37,945 bases of DNA from Oscillospiraceae bacterium (GTDB lineage Bacteria; Bacillota; Clostridia; Oscillospirales; Oscillospiraceae), in contig CAJTEA010000021.1 in the NCBI GenBank assembly GCA_910575265.1, forward strand, positions 1-37,945. The letters are read 5' to 3'. Of this stretch, positions 1 to 7,270 are shown piece after piece. The notes beneath the pieces were generated by a model, which was not told where the DNA came from, searched no databases, and saw only the letters and a program-made list of their open reading frames with translations. Positions within the stretch are counted from its first letter, which is position 1; the number at the start of each line of letters is the position of its first letter. The position numbers and the translations under genes are program-made.

Positions 1-59
1 ATGAAACGCGGCCTTTACTCCCATATAGATATCCTGCTGCGCTCCCTTACACAGTCTGA
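1..59 (+). CDS. Possible 3' end of an upstream gene (partial)
   Basis: A perfect hairpin with a T-run begins at base 61 and points rightward, so a plus-strand gene probably ends just before it. Two frames stay open from the left edge: one stops at 57-59, the other at 67-69 inside the hairpin. I favour the first because its stop lies just outside the terminator stem. Too little protein is visible to name a family. Confidence 0.3.
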   Translation, partial: ETRPLLPYRYPAALPYTV

Positions 60-60
60 C

Positions 61-97
61 AGGGGCTGAGATCGTATGATCTCAGCCCCTGTTTTTC
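61..97 (+). terminator. Rho-independent terminator
   Basis: A 13-bp perfect inverted repeat (61-73 with 78-90, 4-nt loop) is followed by GTTTTT. The T-run lies only on the plus strand, so it ends a gene left of the window. Confidence 0.85.
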
Positions 98-124
98 CTT
101 GAATTGTTCTGGTTTGAGCCGGAA

Positions 125-745
125 TCAGGAGTCGATAAAGCCGCGCACCCGCAGGGTGACGCCTAGCTCTGCCGCGATTTTTTCGCAGGTTTCGATCTCC
201 TCCGGAGTTTTGTCCTTGTCCACAATGGTCATTATCACACTGGGGACATAGGCGGCGGCCTCTCTGGCAAAGTCCAGCATGGCCCGCCAAGCCGCCTCTC
301 CCTGGATGGGGTGGCACAGGGCCACATATCTGGCGGCGTCGGCGGCGTTGAGAGAAATGGACAGCGTATCAATTCTGCCGTGCAGCTCCGGGCACACGTC
401 CCGGCCTTGAATCAGGTTCGCGTGCCCGTTGGTGTTGATTCGCACCGGGGGCAGCCTGTCCCCGAACTTCTCCTTCAGCCGGTCTACCAGCCACAGCAGA
501 TCGTCCAGACGGTAAGTCGGCTCGCCGTAGCCGCAGAAGACGATCTCCCGGTAGGAACACACGTCCCGGCCGAGAAAGCTGTCCAGGGCCTCTTCCCGGG
601 TAGGTTCCCGCTCCAGCCAAAGGGAGTCCTCCGTGTAGATAGACCCCTGGGCCTTGCCCTGACGCAGGCAGAACTCACAGGCGCAGTTGCATTTGTTGGT
701 CAGGTTGACGTACAGAGCGCCCTCATATTCATAGGTAATGGTCAT
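125..745 (-). CDS. TatD-associated radical SAM protein
   Basis: A 206-aa radical SAM enzyme. The CX3CX2C cluster motif is C19, C23 and C26 (CNCACEFC), followed by a glycine-rich FCGYGEPT stretch that fits the SAM-binding 'GGE' region. The protein is short, covering little more than a partial SAM barrel. Its ATG overlaps the stop of the tatD-like gene by 4 nt (ATGA), so the two are translationally coupled. This matches the known family of compact radical SAM proteins encoded beside TatD; substrate and product are unknown. A role in repair or processing linked to the TatD hydrolase is inference from the pairing. Confidence 0.88.
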   Translation of the reverse strand: MTITYEYEGALYVNLTNKCNCACEFCLRQGKAQGSIYTEDSLWLEREPTREEALDSFLGRDVCSYREIVFCGYGEPTYRLDDLLWLVDRLKEKFGDRLPPVRINTNGHANLIQGRDVCPELHGRIDTLSISLNAADAARYVALCHPIQGEAAWRAMLDFAREAAAYVPSVIMTIVDKDKTPEEIETCEKIAAELGVTLRVRGFIDS

Positions 746-1521
746 ATCCTGTTCTCCTCAATCCTGAAAAATCTCCTGCCGTTTTCCATGGTAATCCGGG
801 CAATCTCCTCCGAGTCCATTCCCTTCACCTGAGCGATGGTCTCCGCCACCCGGTATACCTTGCCGGAATCGTTGCGCTGGCCTCGGAAGGGCTCGGGGGT
901 CAGGTAGGGGGAGTCGGTCTCGATCATGACCCGGTCCATGGGCAGCCAGTCGATAACCTCCAGGGACTTTCTGGCGTTTTTATAGGTGACCACCCCGGTA
1001 AAGGACAGCATCCAGCCCAGCTTTACCAGAATTTTGGCGTCCTCCAGACTGCCGGAGTAGCAGTGGTATACGCCGGTGACGCTAGGGTGGGCCTTCACCA
1101 CCTCCAGGCAGTCATGGTGGGCCTCCCGGTCGTGGACGATGACAGGCAGACCCAGCTCCTCCGCCAGCTCCATCTGGGCGTGGAACACCTTCCGCTGGAA
1201 CTCACGGGCGGGATTGTCTTTCCAGTAATAGTCCAGTCCAATCTCCCCGATGGCCCGGACCTTTGGATGGGCGGCCAGGGAGCGGAGCTCGCCGGTCCAG
1301 CTCTCCTCCCAGGGACCGCAGTCAGAGGGGTGAACCCCCACGGCGGCGTAGACAAAGGGAAACCGCTCAGACAGCTCCACCGCCGTTTTGGAGCTCTCCA
1401 GGTCACAGCCCGGGTTCAGAATCAGCTTCACACCCTTCTCGGGCATGGAGGAGAGAACCTCCAGCCGGTCGGCGTTGAAGGCTCCCGAATCGTAGTGGGC
1501 GTGGGTATCGAATAAGCGCAT
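742..1521 (-). CDS. tatD: TatD family metal-dependent hydrolase (3'-5' deoxyribonuclease-like)
   Basis: 259 aa, the normal length for TatD/YcfH enzymes. Metal ligands of the amidohydrolase-type barrel are visible: HxH at H7/H9 (FDTHAHYD), E93 in IGEIGLDYY, H130 in IVHDREAHH, H153 in VYHCYSG and D203 in ETDSPYLTPEP. Family members are cytoplasmic Mg-dependent 3'-5' exonucleases or deoxyribonucleases involved in DNA quality control. It is first in a two-gene operon with the radical SAM gene, overlapping by 4 nt. Confidence 0.93.
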   Translation of the reverse strand: MRLFDTHAHYDSGAFNADRLEVLSSMPEKGVKLILNPGCDLESSKTAVELSERFPFVYAAVGVHPSDCGPWEESWTGELRSLAAHPKVRAIGEIGLDYYWKDNPAREFQRKVFHAQMELAEELGLPVIVHDREAHHDCLEVVKAHPSVTGVYHCYSGSLEDAKILVKLGWMLSFTGVVTYKNARKSLEVIDWLPMDRVMIETDSPYLTPEPFRGQRNDSGKVYRVAETIAQVKGMDSEEIARITMENGRRFFRIEENRI

Positions 1522-1836
1522 AACGGTCCCTCCCTTTTCGCATGCCTATCATAACCCATCAAACGAAAAAAATCAAGAGGGACGGCTTCAGCCGTCCCTC
1601 ACTTGCGCTTTTCTCGCGTTGCCGAACTCGCTGAGGGGAGAGGCAAATAGACATGATCTCCGAAGTGCCGGTAAGCTCCTGGCTTTTGATATGCTCTTTC
1701 CGTAATTCCTGTGGCGCTGTATTCATTCTCTTCGACTCCGCTCTTGTTTTGGCTGTCGCTTCCATGTTTGACTGAGTCGAAGTATTTGCTTCTGTCACAG
1801 TCTGTCGTTTACGCGGAATTTCAGGGGACTCTTGGA
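1522..1836. other. Intergenic stretch without a supported gene
   Basis: Contains the minus-strand terminator at 1565-1600. A 79-codon open frame on the minus strand (to 1798) has no ribosome site, runs through the terminator and has low-complexity composition, so I do not call it. It probably serves as the long 3' tail of the flavodoxin operon plus the tatD promoter region. Confidence 0.5.
1565..1600 (-). terminator. Rho-independent terminator of the flavodoxin operon
   Basis: A 10-bp perfect stem (1577-1586 with 1591-1600, TTCA loop on the plus strand) is followed, reading leftward, by TTGATTTTTTTCG. The T-run is on the minus strand only. Confidence 0.8.
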
Positions 1837-2385
1837 TTAAATGGATTTCCCAAGATTATAGGCTTGTTGAAGCTCCGGTTTGCCCTCTATGTCGCCCACA
1901 TCCCCATTTCCGCCGGCCAGAACATGCCCTAGGTTTTCCCACCTCAAATGTTCCATCAGATGGTTGTAATAGAGGAGGACATCCTCAAAGCCGCGGCCCT
2001 CCGCGGCCATCAGCAGGGCGGAGGCCCTGTTGTGACCTCTGAGCAGATTGCCGTCCCCTTCCTCCAGGGCAAACAGACGATCAACTGCCGTCCTGAGCTG
2101 GCCGCTCATATTCCAGTAGTAGAGCGGGGTAGCCAGCACCACAACATCGCTGTCCTTTACCGCAGGGTAGATCTGTGCCATGTCGTCCCGCTGGACGCAG
2201 GGGCACTCCCGGCTGCTGTGTCCGCCGAAACAGCCCTTACAGCCGTGGATATCCATTTTATCCAGGAAAAATTCCGTCACGGTATGTCCGGCGCTCTGAG
2301 CGCCTTTGGTAAAAGCCTGAACCAGGGCGGAGGTATTGCCGTTTTTCCGGGGACTGCCGTTTAAAATAACAATATTCTTTCCCAT
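1837..2385 (-). CDS. Flavodoxin-fold NAD(P)H-dependent oxidoreductase (WrbA/MdaB-like)
   Basis: 182 aa. The N-terminal FMN phosphate loop is LNGSPRKNGNTSALV. A cysteine-rich segment (GCKGCFGG...CPC) precedes LATPLYYWNMSGQLRTAVDRL, the typical second flavin-contact region of iron-sulfur-flavoprotein-like family members. I chose the ATG at 2385 because AAGGAG lies 9 nt upstream; longer starts sit inside the preceding gene. Only 13 nt separate it from the stop of its paralogue, whose TAA overlaps this ribosome site, so they form one operon. Likely a cytoplasmic FMN reductase of quinones or small electrophiles; substrate unknown. Confidence 0.88.
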   Translation of the reverse strand: MGKNIVILNGSPRKNGNTSALVQAFTKGAQSAGHTVTEFFLDKMDIHGCKGCFGGHSSRECPCVQRDDMAQIYPAVKDSDVVVLATPLYYWNMSGQLRTAVDRLFALEEGDGNLLRGHNRASALLMAAEGRGFEDVLLYYNHLMEHLRWENLGHVLAGGNGDVGDIEGKPELQQAYNLGKSI

Positions 2386-2398
2386 ACGCCACATCTCC

Positions 2399-2944
2399 TT
2401 AAAACTTTTCAGCCAGCGCCGCCGCCTGCTTGCAGCCATCCGTTTTGGCGATGTCCCCCGCGTTGAGAACGCCGGGTACCAGTACCTCGCCCACCATCTT
2501 CCACTTGATCAGAGCGGCGGAGCGCTCCAGCGGGATGCGGACGCCGTCCATCACAGACACATCCTCTTCTTCGCAGCAGGTAATGATGGCACACTCTTTC
2601 CCCGCGATATCCTTGCCTCCCACTACGAGGGAGTACAGCCGGTCGATAACCCCCTTGATCTGGGCCGGGATGGAGTACCAGTAAACGGGCATGGTGAACA
2701 CGACAGCGTCCGCTTCCAGGATCGCGGGGGCGATGGTGTTGAAGTCGTCGTCGAAGGAGCAGGCCTTGCCTGTTTTGAAGCAGGTTTCGCAGGCGTGGCA
2801 GCCGCCGATTTTCATCATGGCGGCGTCGAACCGGGTGACGGTGTGGCCTTTTGCCTCCGCCGCCTGAATAAAAGCGTCAGTCATGGCAAAGCTGTTGCCA
2901 TTCTTCCGGGGGCTGCCAGTAATAACAACGATTTTCTTACTCAT
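2399..2944 (-). CDS. Flavodoxin-fold NAD(P)H-dependent oxidoreductase
   Basis: 181 aa. The FMN loop ITGSPRKNGNSFAMT is followed by GGCHACETCFKTGKAC and FTMPVYWYSIPAQIKGVIDRLY. It is a close paralogue of the next gene: same family, same cysteine block, same length, so probably a tandem duplication or a heterodimer partner. It is the first gene of the two-gene operon and is driven by one of the four shared LysR-type promoters (2996-3062), which links it to the catabolic region at 6-13 kb. Electron-transfer substrate unknown. Confidence 0.9.
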   Translation of the reverse strand: MSKKIVVITGSPRKNGNSFAMTDAFIQAAEAKGHTVTRFDAAMMKIGGCHACETCFKTGKACSFDDDFNTIAPAILEADAVVFTMPVYWYSIPAQIKGVIDRLYSLVVGGKDIAGKECAIITCCEEEDVSVMDGVRIPLERSAALIKWKMVGEVLVPGVLNAGDIAKTDGCKQAAALAEKF

Positions 2945-2995
2945 ATGGATTGCCTCCTTTAAATTTGCCGCGGACGCGGCATTCCGTATGCTGTT

Positions 2996-3062
2996 ATTAT
3001 ATGAGATAGCGTTTCTGGAAGCAAAGACGAAAAACTTTATAACGTTATATCTATTTTCGTAT
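2996..3062 (-). promoter_or_regulatory. Promoter with LysR-type site, copy A
   Basis: On the minus strand, a 38-bp site (3062 to 3025) starts ATACGAAAATAGATATAACG and ends TTTTCGTCT. It abuts the -35 TTTGCT (3025-3020), followed by an 18-bp spacer and a perfect -10 TATAAT (3001-2996), about 50 bp before the flavodoxin start. The same arrangement occurs at three other places in the window. Confidence 0.75.
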
Positions 3063-3092
3063 AAGTGTTGTTGATTTTTACTGTGGGTAAAG

Positions 3093-3425
3093 TTATACGC
3101 GGTTCTGATATCCCCAATCGCACATAGCGTCTAAAATAGGGATAAGCGATTTTCCGCGCGCTGTAAGGCTATATTCTACTTTTGGAGGAATCTGGGGGTA
3201 TTCTTCGCGATGTACCAGCTGGTCAGCCTCCAACTCTTTTAAAGAGGCGCTGAGTGTTTTGTAAGAAATTTCGCCAATATACCGTTTCATTTCATTAAAC
3301 CGTACCACCTCAAAGTTCATGAGGGTGTAAAGAATTGTCATTTTATACTTCCCATTGATAAGAGACAACGTATAGCTGAAGCCTGTGTTGCTTAAGCACT
3401 CATTTCCAATACACCGTTTATCCAT
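3093..3425 (-). CDS. HxlR family winged-helix transcriptional regulator
   Basis: 110 aa, full length for the family. The winged-helix core runs from about residue 25 to 100: ING(K)YKMTILYTLM, then FNEMKRYIGEISYKTLSASLKELEAD (recognition helix) and REEYPQIPPKVEYSLT (wing), ending in the usual LIPILDAMCDWG helix. Cysteines C5 and C10 near the start could sense electrophiles or redox change as in YodB/HypR, but this is inference. It sits upstream of the two oxidoreductases in the same direction but they have their own promoter. A dyad at 3443-3473 probably mediates autoregulation. Confidence 0.9.
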   Translation of the reverse strand: MDKRCIGNECLSNTGFSYTLSLINGKYKMTILYTLMNFEVVRFNEMKRYIGEISYKTLSASLKELEADQLVHREEYPQIPPKVEYSLTARGKSLIPILDAMCDWGYQNRV

Positions 3426-3442
3426 GATACACTATCCTTTTG

Positions 3443-3473
3443 GTAAGTATATTACACTAATGTGCGTACTTGC
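3443..3473. promoter_or_regulatory. Candidate HxlR operator (dyad)
   Basis: GTAAGTA (3443-3449) and TACTTGC (3467-3473) form a dyad with one mismatch around a 17-nt centre. It lies just upstream of hxlR and overlaps the -35 of the divergent promoter at 3470-3497, so one regulator could control both directions. Confidence 0.4.
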
Positions 3474-3497
3474 TTTCTGATATGCTCCTGATATAAT
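3470..3497 (+). promoter_or_regulatory. Sigma-A promoter of the 78-aa gene
   Basis: TTGCTT (3470-3475), 16-bp spacer, TATAAT (3492-3497), about 60 bp before the start at 3557. Confidence 0.55.
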
Positions 3498-3556
3498 CAT
3501 AATATAAAGCTTGAATTGAATCAAGTAGAACATCAGATTATCTGGAAGGTGGAGAG

Positions 3557-3793
3557 ATGGTGCGTAACAATAAAAAGGTGGTCCTCACTATTCCAGGTTC
3601 TGAACTTGCCGAGGCAGTTATGAATTGCGGCAGCTCAACTGGGCGGAATACCGATAAAGTAAAGAAATTTGATATTGAGATGGCTTCTTTGCCGGGCGGT
3701 TCCATCCAAATTCCCGCCCACAGCAATGAGGCCGAAAAAGCTCTGTTTGCTTGGAACGGATACGCGAAGATCGCTCCCGCTCGCCAAGAGTAA
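3557..3793 (+). CDS. Small hypothetical protein, divergent from hxlR
   Basis: 78 aa, family not recognised. It is hydrophilic with no signal peptide or membrane segment. The start has a GGTGGAGAG ribosome site, a good sigma-A promoter lies upstream, and a strong hairpin (3815-3859) follows the stop, all supporting real expression. Because its promoter overlaps the dyad upstream of hxlR it may be an HxlR target. It could also be a remnant of a longer protein; nothing in the sequence decides this. Confidence 0.5.
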   Translation: MVRNNKKVVLTIPGSELAEAVMNCGSSTGRNTDKVKKFDIEMASLPGGSIQIPAHSNEAEKALFAWNGYAKIAPARQE

Positions 3794-3814
3794 ATCTTGC
3801 CCTGAATCATAACG

Positions 3815-3859
3815 GCCTGTGTCCGACCGGAGGTTAATTCTGGTCGGACACAGGCTTTA
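3815..3859 (+). terminator. Strong hairpin after the 78-aa gene
   Basis: A 14-bp perfect stem (3815-3828 with 3842-3855) with a 13-nt loop, followed by TTTAT. The T-tract is short, so termination may be partial; the stem could also face the decayed gene on the other strand. Confidence 0.6.
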
Positions 3860-3871
3860 TCATAATCCGGA

Positions 3872-4399
3872 TCAGTTCAAATAATCGCTCAAGCTGCCGT
3901 TAAGCAGTTCATCATAGGGAACCCAGACATACCCATTCTCCGCCGCCTTCAGGTAATAGGGGGCCTTTCCGGTCAGCACCAGCTCCTCGTTTCAGGAACG
4001 CAAGGGTGAAGGGTACGCCCAGTACGCTTGCCGCGCCGAAGGAAGAAACCGCGCCAAAGAGGGGGATGGAAATGGCGGCGGCCAGATACAGAAGCTGTTC
4101 CAAAAGATTCAGAGCTTCGATCAGGCAGCTTCCCCCATAGCTTTTTCATCGCCGGTCAATACCAGAATGGGCGTTTTGGACAGTCTCTTCCGGATTCTGG
4201 AAACCGCTGTATGCTCCGACGCACGAGAAATACGTTCCAGATATTCCAGGATCAGCGGATTATCCTCCATCATTTGGGACAAAAAGGTCCTGTAAATTCC
4301 AAGTGTCCGCTCCGTTAAAAACGCCGGACACAGCGGCGCGTACGCAAGCAGTATCAGCCCCAATGCCAGCCGCTTTTTACAATAGGTTATTTTGATCAT
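3872..4399 (-). pseudogene. Frameshifted small membrane-protein gene
   Basis: Starting at 4399, a 92-codon frame overlaps the C26 hydrolase stop by 4 nt (ATGA) and stops at 4121. It begins with a hydrophobic segment (LALGLILLAYAPLCPAFL). Protein-like sequence continues in another frame (LLYLAAAISIPLFGAVSSF, a second membrane segment, about 4100-3990) and again in a third (ELVLTGKAPYYLKAAENGYV..., ending at 3872). The three pieces joined would give about 175 aa, so I read one gene with two frameshifts. The first 92 codons alone could still be made. Family not recognised; sequencing error is an alternative. Confidence 0.5.
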
Positions 4400-5130
4400 A
4401 GCAGTGAAATAAAATAGTCAAATAATTTCTTGGGGTCCACGGTACCTGGGCTTGGAGCGTCTATCATGTGTTCCGGATGCCATTGCAATCCTATCATTGG
4501 TTTGGTTCGATGAACGATTGCCTCCACCATACACCAGTCCGATCCATCTGCCTGTTCATCGTTTTGAACGCGGGACAGAAAGCGCCGCCTTTCCTGTGCT
4601 GAGATACTGGGCGCAAACCAGAGCTGCGCAATCTTGAAAGACCTCGCGACCTTTCGCACCGCTTGATGGTGTTTGGTATTGATGATACCACTGGCGCCGT
4701 AGAGCTGGTACAGCGGCGTACCGGGGACACAGACGGAATTATGCAGCGTTTCCACATCCGGAACGAAGCGGTGAATTTCCAATTCTGCCACGTCCTGAAT
4801 CAACGTACCGCCATAGTAGACGTTAAGAAGCTGATGTCCCCGGCATATTCCAAGAATGGGTTTGTTCGAAGCTGCCGCGGTATCCAGCATCTTCAGCTGC
4901 GCCATGTCAAGCCCGGGATCTATCACATCGCAGGCGGTATTTCGTTCTCCGTAATTAGATGGATCAACATCGGGCAGCCCGCCAGGAAGAATAACCCCAT
5001 CACACGCCGCGATATCAGATGGGTCCATGCTAAAAAACGCTTGTCCTCCGCTGTTTTCAACAGCGGCCCGGGTAATCTGGGGGATACGAAATGGATCATC
5101 AGAGGGTCCGGCAATCAAAATGTGTTTCAT
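4396..5130 (-). CDS. Gamma-glutamyl-gamma-aminobutyrate hydrolase-like protein (peptidase C26, class I glutamine amidotransferase fold)
   Basis: 244 aa. The nucleophile elbow is GICRGHQ with C96, and the catalytic pair is H218/E220 in QWHPEH; LPGGLPDVDPSNYGE is the oxyanion region typical of PuuD-type enzymes. Family members hydrolyse gamma-glutamyl amides such as gamma-Glu-GABA, releasing glutamate. A hydrophilic insert around residues 175-197 before the C-terminal motif is unusual. There is no gamma-glutamyl ligase (puuA) in the window, so the substrate may not be Glu-GABA. It is driven by copy B of the LysR-type promoter. Confidence 0.88.
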   Translation of the reverse strand: MKHILIAGPSDDPFRIPQITRAAVENSGGQAFFSMDPSDIAACDGVILPGGLPDVDPSNYGERNTACDVIDPGLDMAQLKMLDTAAASNKPILGICRGHQLLNVYYGGTLIQDVAELEIHRFVPDVETLHNSVCVPGTPLYQLYGASGIINTKHHQAVRKVARSFKIAQLWFAPSISAQERRRFLSRVQNDEQADGSDWCMVEAIVHRTKPMIGLQWHPEHMIDAPSPGTVDPKKLFDYFISLL

Positions 5131-5170
5131 ATGGTATTCCTTTTTACACTTGATAGATATAATTTATTAC

Positions 5171-5237
5171 ATATTAAGGCGTTCAGCTGTAAAATTCAAA
5201 GACGAATTACTTAATAGTGTTATATCTGTTTTCGTAT
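5171..5237 (-). promoter_or_regulatory. Promoter with LysR-type site, copy B
   Basis: On the minus strand, the 38-bp site (5237 to 5200) starts ATACGAAAACAGATATAAC and ends AATTCGTCT, the most diverged of the four copies. The -35 TTTGAA begins at 5200, then an 18-bp spacer and -10 TAATAT (5176-5171), about 40 bp before the C26 hydrolase start. Confidence 0.72.
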
Positions 5238-5257
5238 AACCTTTATGCAAACTTGAC

Positions 5258-5306
5258 AAAACCGCGGCGCTCAATCAGACCGTTCTGATGAGGCGCCGCG
5301 GTTTTT
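5258..5306 (-). terminator. Bidirectional terminator after the LysR gene
   Basis: A 13-bp stem (AAAACCGCGGCGC, 5258-5270, with 5293-5305) and a 22-nt loop. T-runs flank both sides (GGTTTT on the minus strand, GGTTTTTG on the plus), just beyond the LysR stop. Confidence 0.75.
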
Positions 5307-5307
5307 G

Positions 5308-6249
5308 TTACAAAATATTCTCCTTCATGAAGTCAATCAAATGCTGCTGCACCGGACTTGTATTTCGCTGGGTGTAAGAGAGATAAACGCTCCGTACAGC
5401 CAAGGGGTCGTCTAGCTGATAAAAAACAACTTGATCGGTTGGAATAACATGCGCGGGAATAGAGGAGCGAAGGAACGCGATGCCCTGTCCCTCCAGAACC
5501 AGGTAGTAGGCCGTCATCATTTGGGCCAGATACAGGGTTACCTTGGGGGTGAATCCGGCGTTTTTGCACAGCTGGAGACTGCGCTGATGGATATCGTTCC
5601 CCTCCTTGAGCAGGAGGAAGTTTTCTTTCGCGAACGCCTCCAGAGGCACGGGAGGACGACGGTCGCCGGTTTGGGTACGGGCCAGAAATTCCTCAAAGGA
5701 ATAGCGGTACTGATCCAGTTTTTTGTTGACGGGACCGCCGGCAGGGACCGCCAATACAATTTCCTCAGAGGCCCAGGGGATGGAGTGGACCCGGCTGTTG
5801 GTGGGGCGCTCCGCCTCCAGGAGAAAATCCAGATGCCCACTGAGAAGCTTTTCCAAAAGCGTTTTGTTGCCGCCCTCGGTAAAGGTCAGCGTCACCTGAG
5901 GGTATCGCAGACGAAAATCCGCCATCAAATCGGGCAGAACATAGGTACAGAAGAACATGGAGCTGCCAATGTGGAGTTCAGTCCGCCCCACGTCCCGGAG
6001 CAGCCTGAAATGTTCATTCATCTCCGCCTCGATCGCCGAGATCTGTTCAAATTTTTCAATGTAGTACCGTCCCGCCTCAGTCAGAGAAATAGGATTTGTG
6101 CTTCGGTCGAACAGAGGCAGGCCCAACTCCTCCTCCGCCTTTTTTATGGTGGCGCTCAGCCATGGCTGGGAGACATACAGCTTTCTTGCCGCCTTGGAGA
6201 AGCTCTTTTCCTGATAGACCGCATAGATATATTCCTTATAATTCGTCAT
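5308..6249 (-). CDS. LysR family transcriptional regulator
   Basis: 313 aa, typical length. The N-terminal winged HTH is at about residues 15-50 (KSFSKAARKLYVSQPWLSATI, then EEELGLPLFDR). The effector domain from about residue 90 contains the usual LHIGSS...LPDLMADFRLRYPQVTLTFTEGG start of the periplasmic-binding-protein-like fold. ATG at 6249 has GGGGGA 7 nt upstream. Copy C of the 38-bp site lies 14 bp upstream, between this gene and the divergent SDR, the classic LysR arrangement; I infer it controls itself and promoters A-D. Inducer unknown. Confidence 0.92.
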   Translation of the reverse strand: MTNYKEYIYAVYQEKSFSKAARKLYVSQPWLSATIKKAEEELGLPLFDRSTNPISLTEAGRYYIEKFEQISAIEAEMNEHFRLLRDVGRTELHIGSSMFFCTYVLPDLMADFRLRYPQVTLTFTEGGNKTLLEKLLSGHLDFLLEAERPTNSRVHSIPWASEEIVLAVPAGGPVNKKLDQYRYSFEEFLARTQTGDRRPPVPLEAFAKENFLLLKEGNDIHQRSLQLCKNAGFTPKVTLYLAQMMTAYYLVLEGQGIAFLRSSIPAHVIPTDQVVFYQLDDPLAVRSVYLSYTQRNTSPVQQHLIDFMKENIL

Positions 6250-6263
6250 TTCGCTGTCCCCCT

Positions 6264-6331
6264 ATACGAAAATAGATATAACGTGTTCAAGTTTTTCATA
6301 TTTTACTTTTCTCAAATTTTGTGGCTAAATG
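6264..6331 (+). promoter_or_regulatory. Promoter with LysR-type site, copy C
   Basis: The 38-bp site at 6264-6301 starts ATACGAAAATAGATATAACG and ends TTTTCATAT. The -35 TTTACT (6302-6307) and a weak -10 TAAATG (6326-6331) are 18 bp apart, about 60 bp before the SDR start. It shares its downstream half with copy D as well (TTTTGTGGCTAAAT). Confidence 0.75.
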
Positions 6332-6393
6332 ATAGCAGAAAAAGCAGCAAAGCGCAAGACATTTCCACTTATCATTATTTGGGAGGAATTATT

Positions 6394-7182
6394 ATGGACT
6401 TGGGTTTGAAGAATAAGGTTGTTTTGTGCATGGCCTCCGCCGCCGGTTTGGGCAAGGGCATTGCCACCGAGATGGCTCGGGAGGGCGCCAGAGTGATGAT
6501 CTGCGGACACAACGCGGACAGGCTGGCCGCCGCGCGGGCAGACATTGAAAAAGAAACCGGGAACCGACCGGAGGCATATCTTTGCGATGTCAACGAGGCG
6601 GAGGATATACAAGCCCTGGTGGACCATACAGTCAACACACTGGGTGATATCTACGCTCTGGTCAATATGGGCCCCGGCCCCAAGCCCGGCCCCTTTGACG
6701 CCTTTTCCGACAATGACTGGGAACATGCGTTCAACAGCTGCCTGCTGTCTTACGTCCGATCCATTCGGGCTGTGCTGCCCTCCATGCGCCGGCTGGGCGG
6801 AGGCCGCGTTCTCAACTCCACCAGCTCCTCCGTCAAGGACTGTCTAGACAACCTGATCCTGTCCAACACCATGCGCATGGGTGTGGTGGGTATGAGCAAG
6901 ACCCTGTCCTCCGAGCTGGGCAAAGACAATATCCTGATCAATGTCATCGGCCCTGGCCGCGTCGGAACGGACCGTATTACCAGCCTGAACGCCATTCGAG
7001 CGGAAAAGGCGGGTATCTCTGTGGCCGAGTATGAGAAGGAGGACTTAAAGTCCTTTCCCTTGGGACGCTACGGCACAGTAGACGAATACGGCCGTCTGGC
7101 CGCGTTCCTCTGCTCTGAGGCCAACACCTACATCTCCGGGCAGACCATCCTGGTGGACGGCGGATTGACGCGGGCCTACTGA
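6394..7182 (+). CDS. SDR family protein lacking the usual catalytic Tyr-Lys pair
   Basis: 262 aa. I start at the ATG at 6394 with GGGAGGAAT upstream; the open frame runs further left only as antisense of the LysR gene. The nucleotide loop reads ASAAGLGKG rather than TGxxxGIG, and where YxxxK is expected (around residues 162-166) the sequence is SNTMR, so Tyr becomes Ser and Lys becomes Arg. The C-terminus keeps SGQTILVDGG. This matches the 'BKR-like' SDR subgroup known to lack the standard catalytic tetrad. Reaction unknown. A hairpin separates it from the aminotransferase. Confidence 0.88.
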   Translation: MDLGLKNKVVLCMASAAGLGKGIATEMAREGARVMICGHNADRLAAARADIEKETGNRPEAYLCDVNEAEDIQALVDHTVNTLGDIYALVNMGPGPKPGPFDAFSDNDWEHAFNSCLLSYVRSIRAVLPSMRRLGGGRVLNSTSSSVKDCLDNLILSNTMRMGVVGMSKTLSSELGKDNILINVIGPGRVGTDRITSLNAIRAEKAGISVAEYEKEDLKSFPLGRYGTVDEYGRLAAFLCSEANTYISGQTILVDGGLTRAY

Positions 7183-7208
7183 TTTTGATGTTATTCTTTC
7201 TTCCTTGC

Positions 7209-7245
7209 AGAGCTCTGTCAGAATCATCCTGGCAGAGCTCTACGT
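7209..7245 (+). terminator. Possible terminator after the atypical SDR
   Basis: AGAGCTCTG (7209-7217) pairs with CAGAGCTCT (7233-7241) over a 15-nt loop. The tail (ACGTCTTAT) is poor in T, so termination is probably partial. It precedes the separate promoter D. Confidence 0.4.
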
Positions 7246-7270
7246 CTTATAGACATAATTGCCAAATGAT

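Noticed and set aside
1559..1798. 79-codon minus-strand frame
   Set aside because: No ribosome site, runs through a clear terminator, and has no recognisable protein features.
4396..5130. Putrescine degradation (puu) gene puuD
   Set aside because: Only the hydrolase is present; no gamma-glutamylputrescine synthetase, oxidase or putrescine importer is in the window.
5431..6393. Plus-strand extension that would give a 583-aa SDR fusion
   Set aside because: It is antisense to the LysR gene and crosses promoter C; the SDR has its own start with a good ribosome site at 6394.
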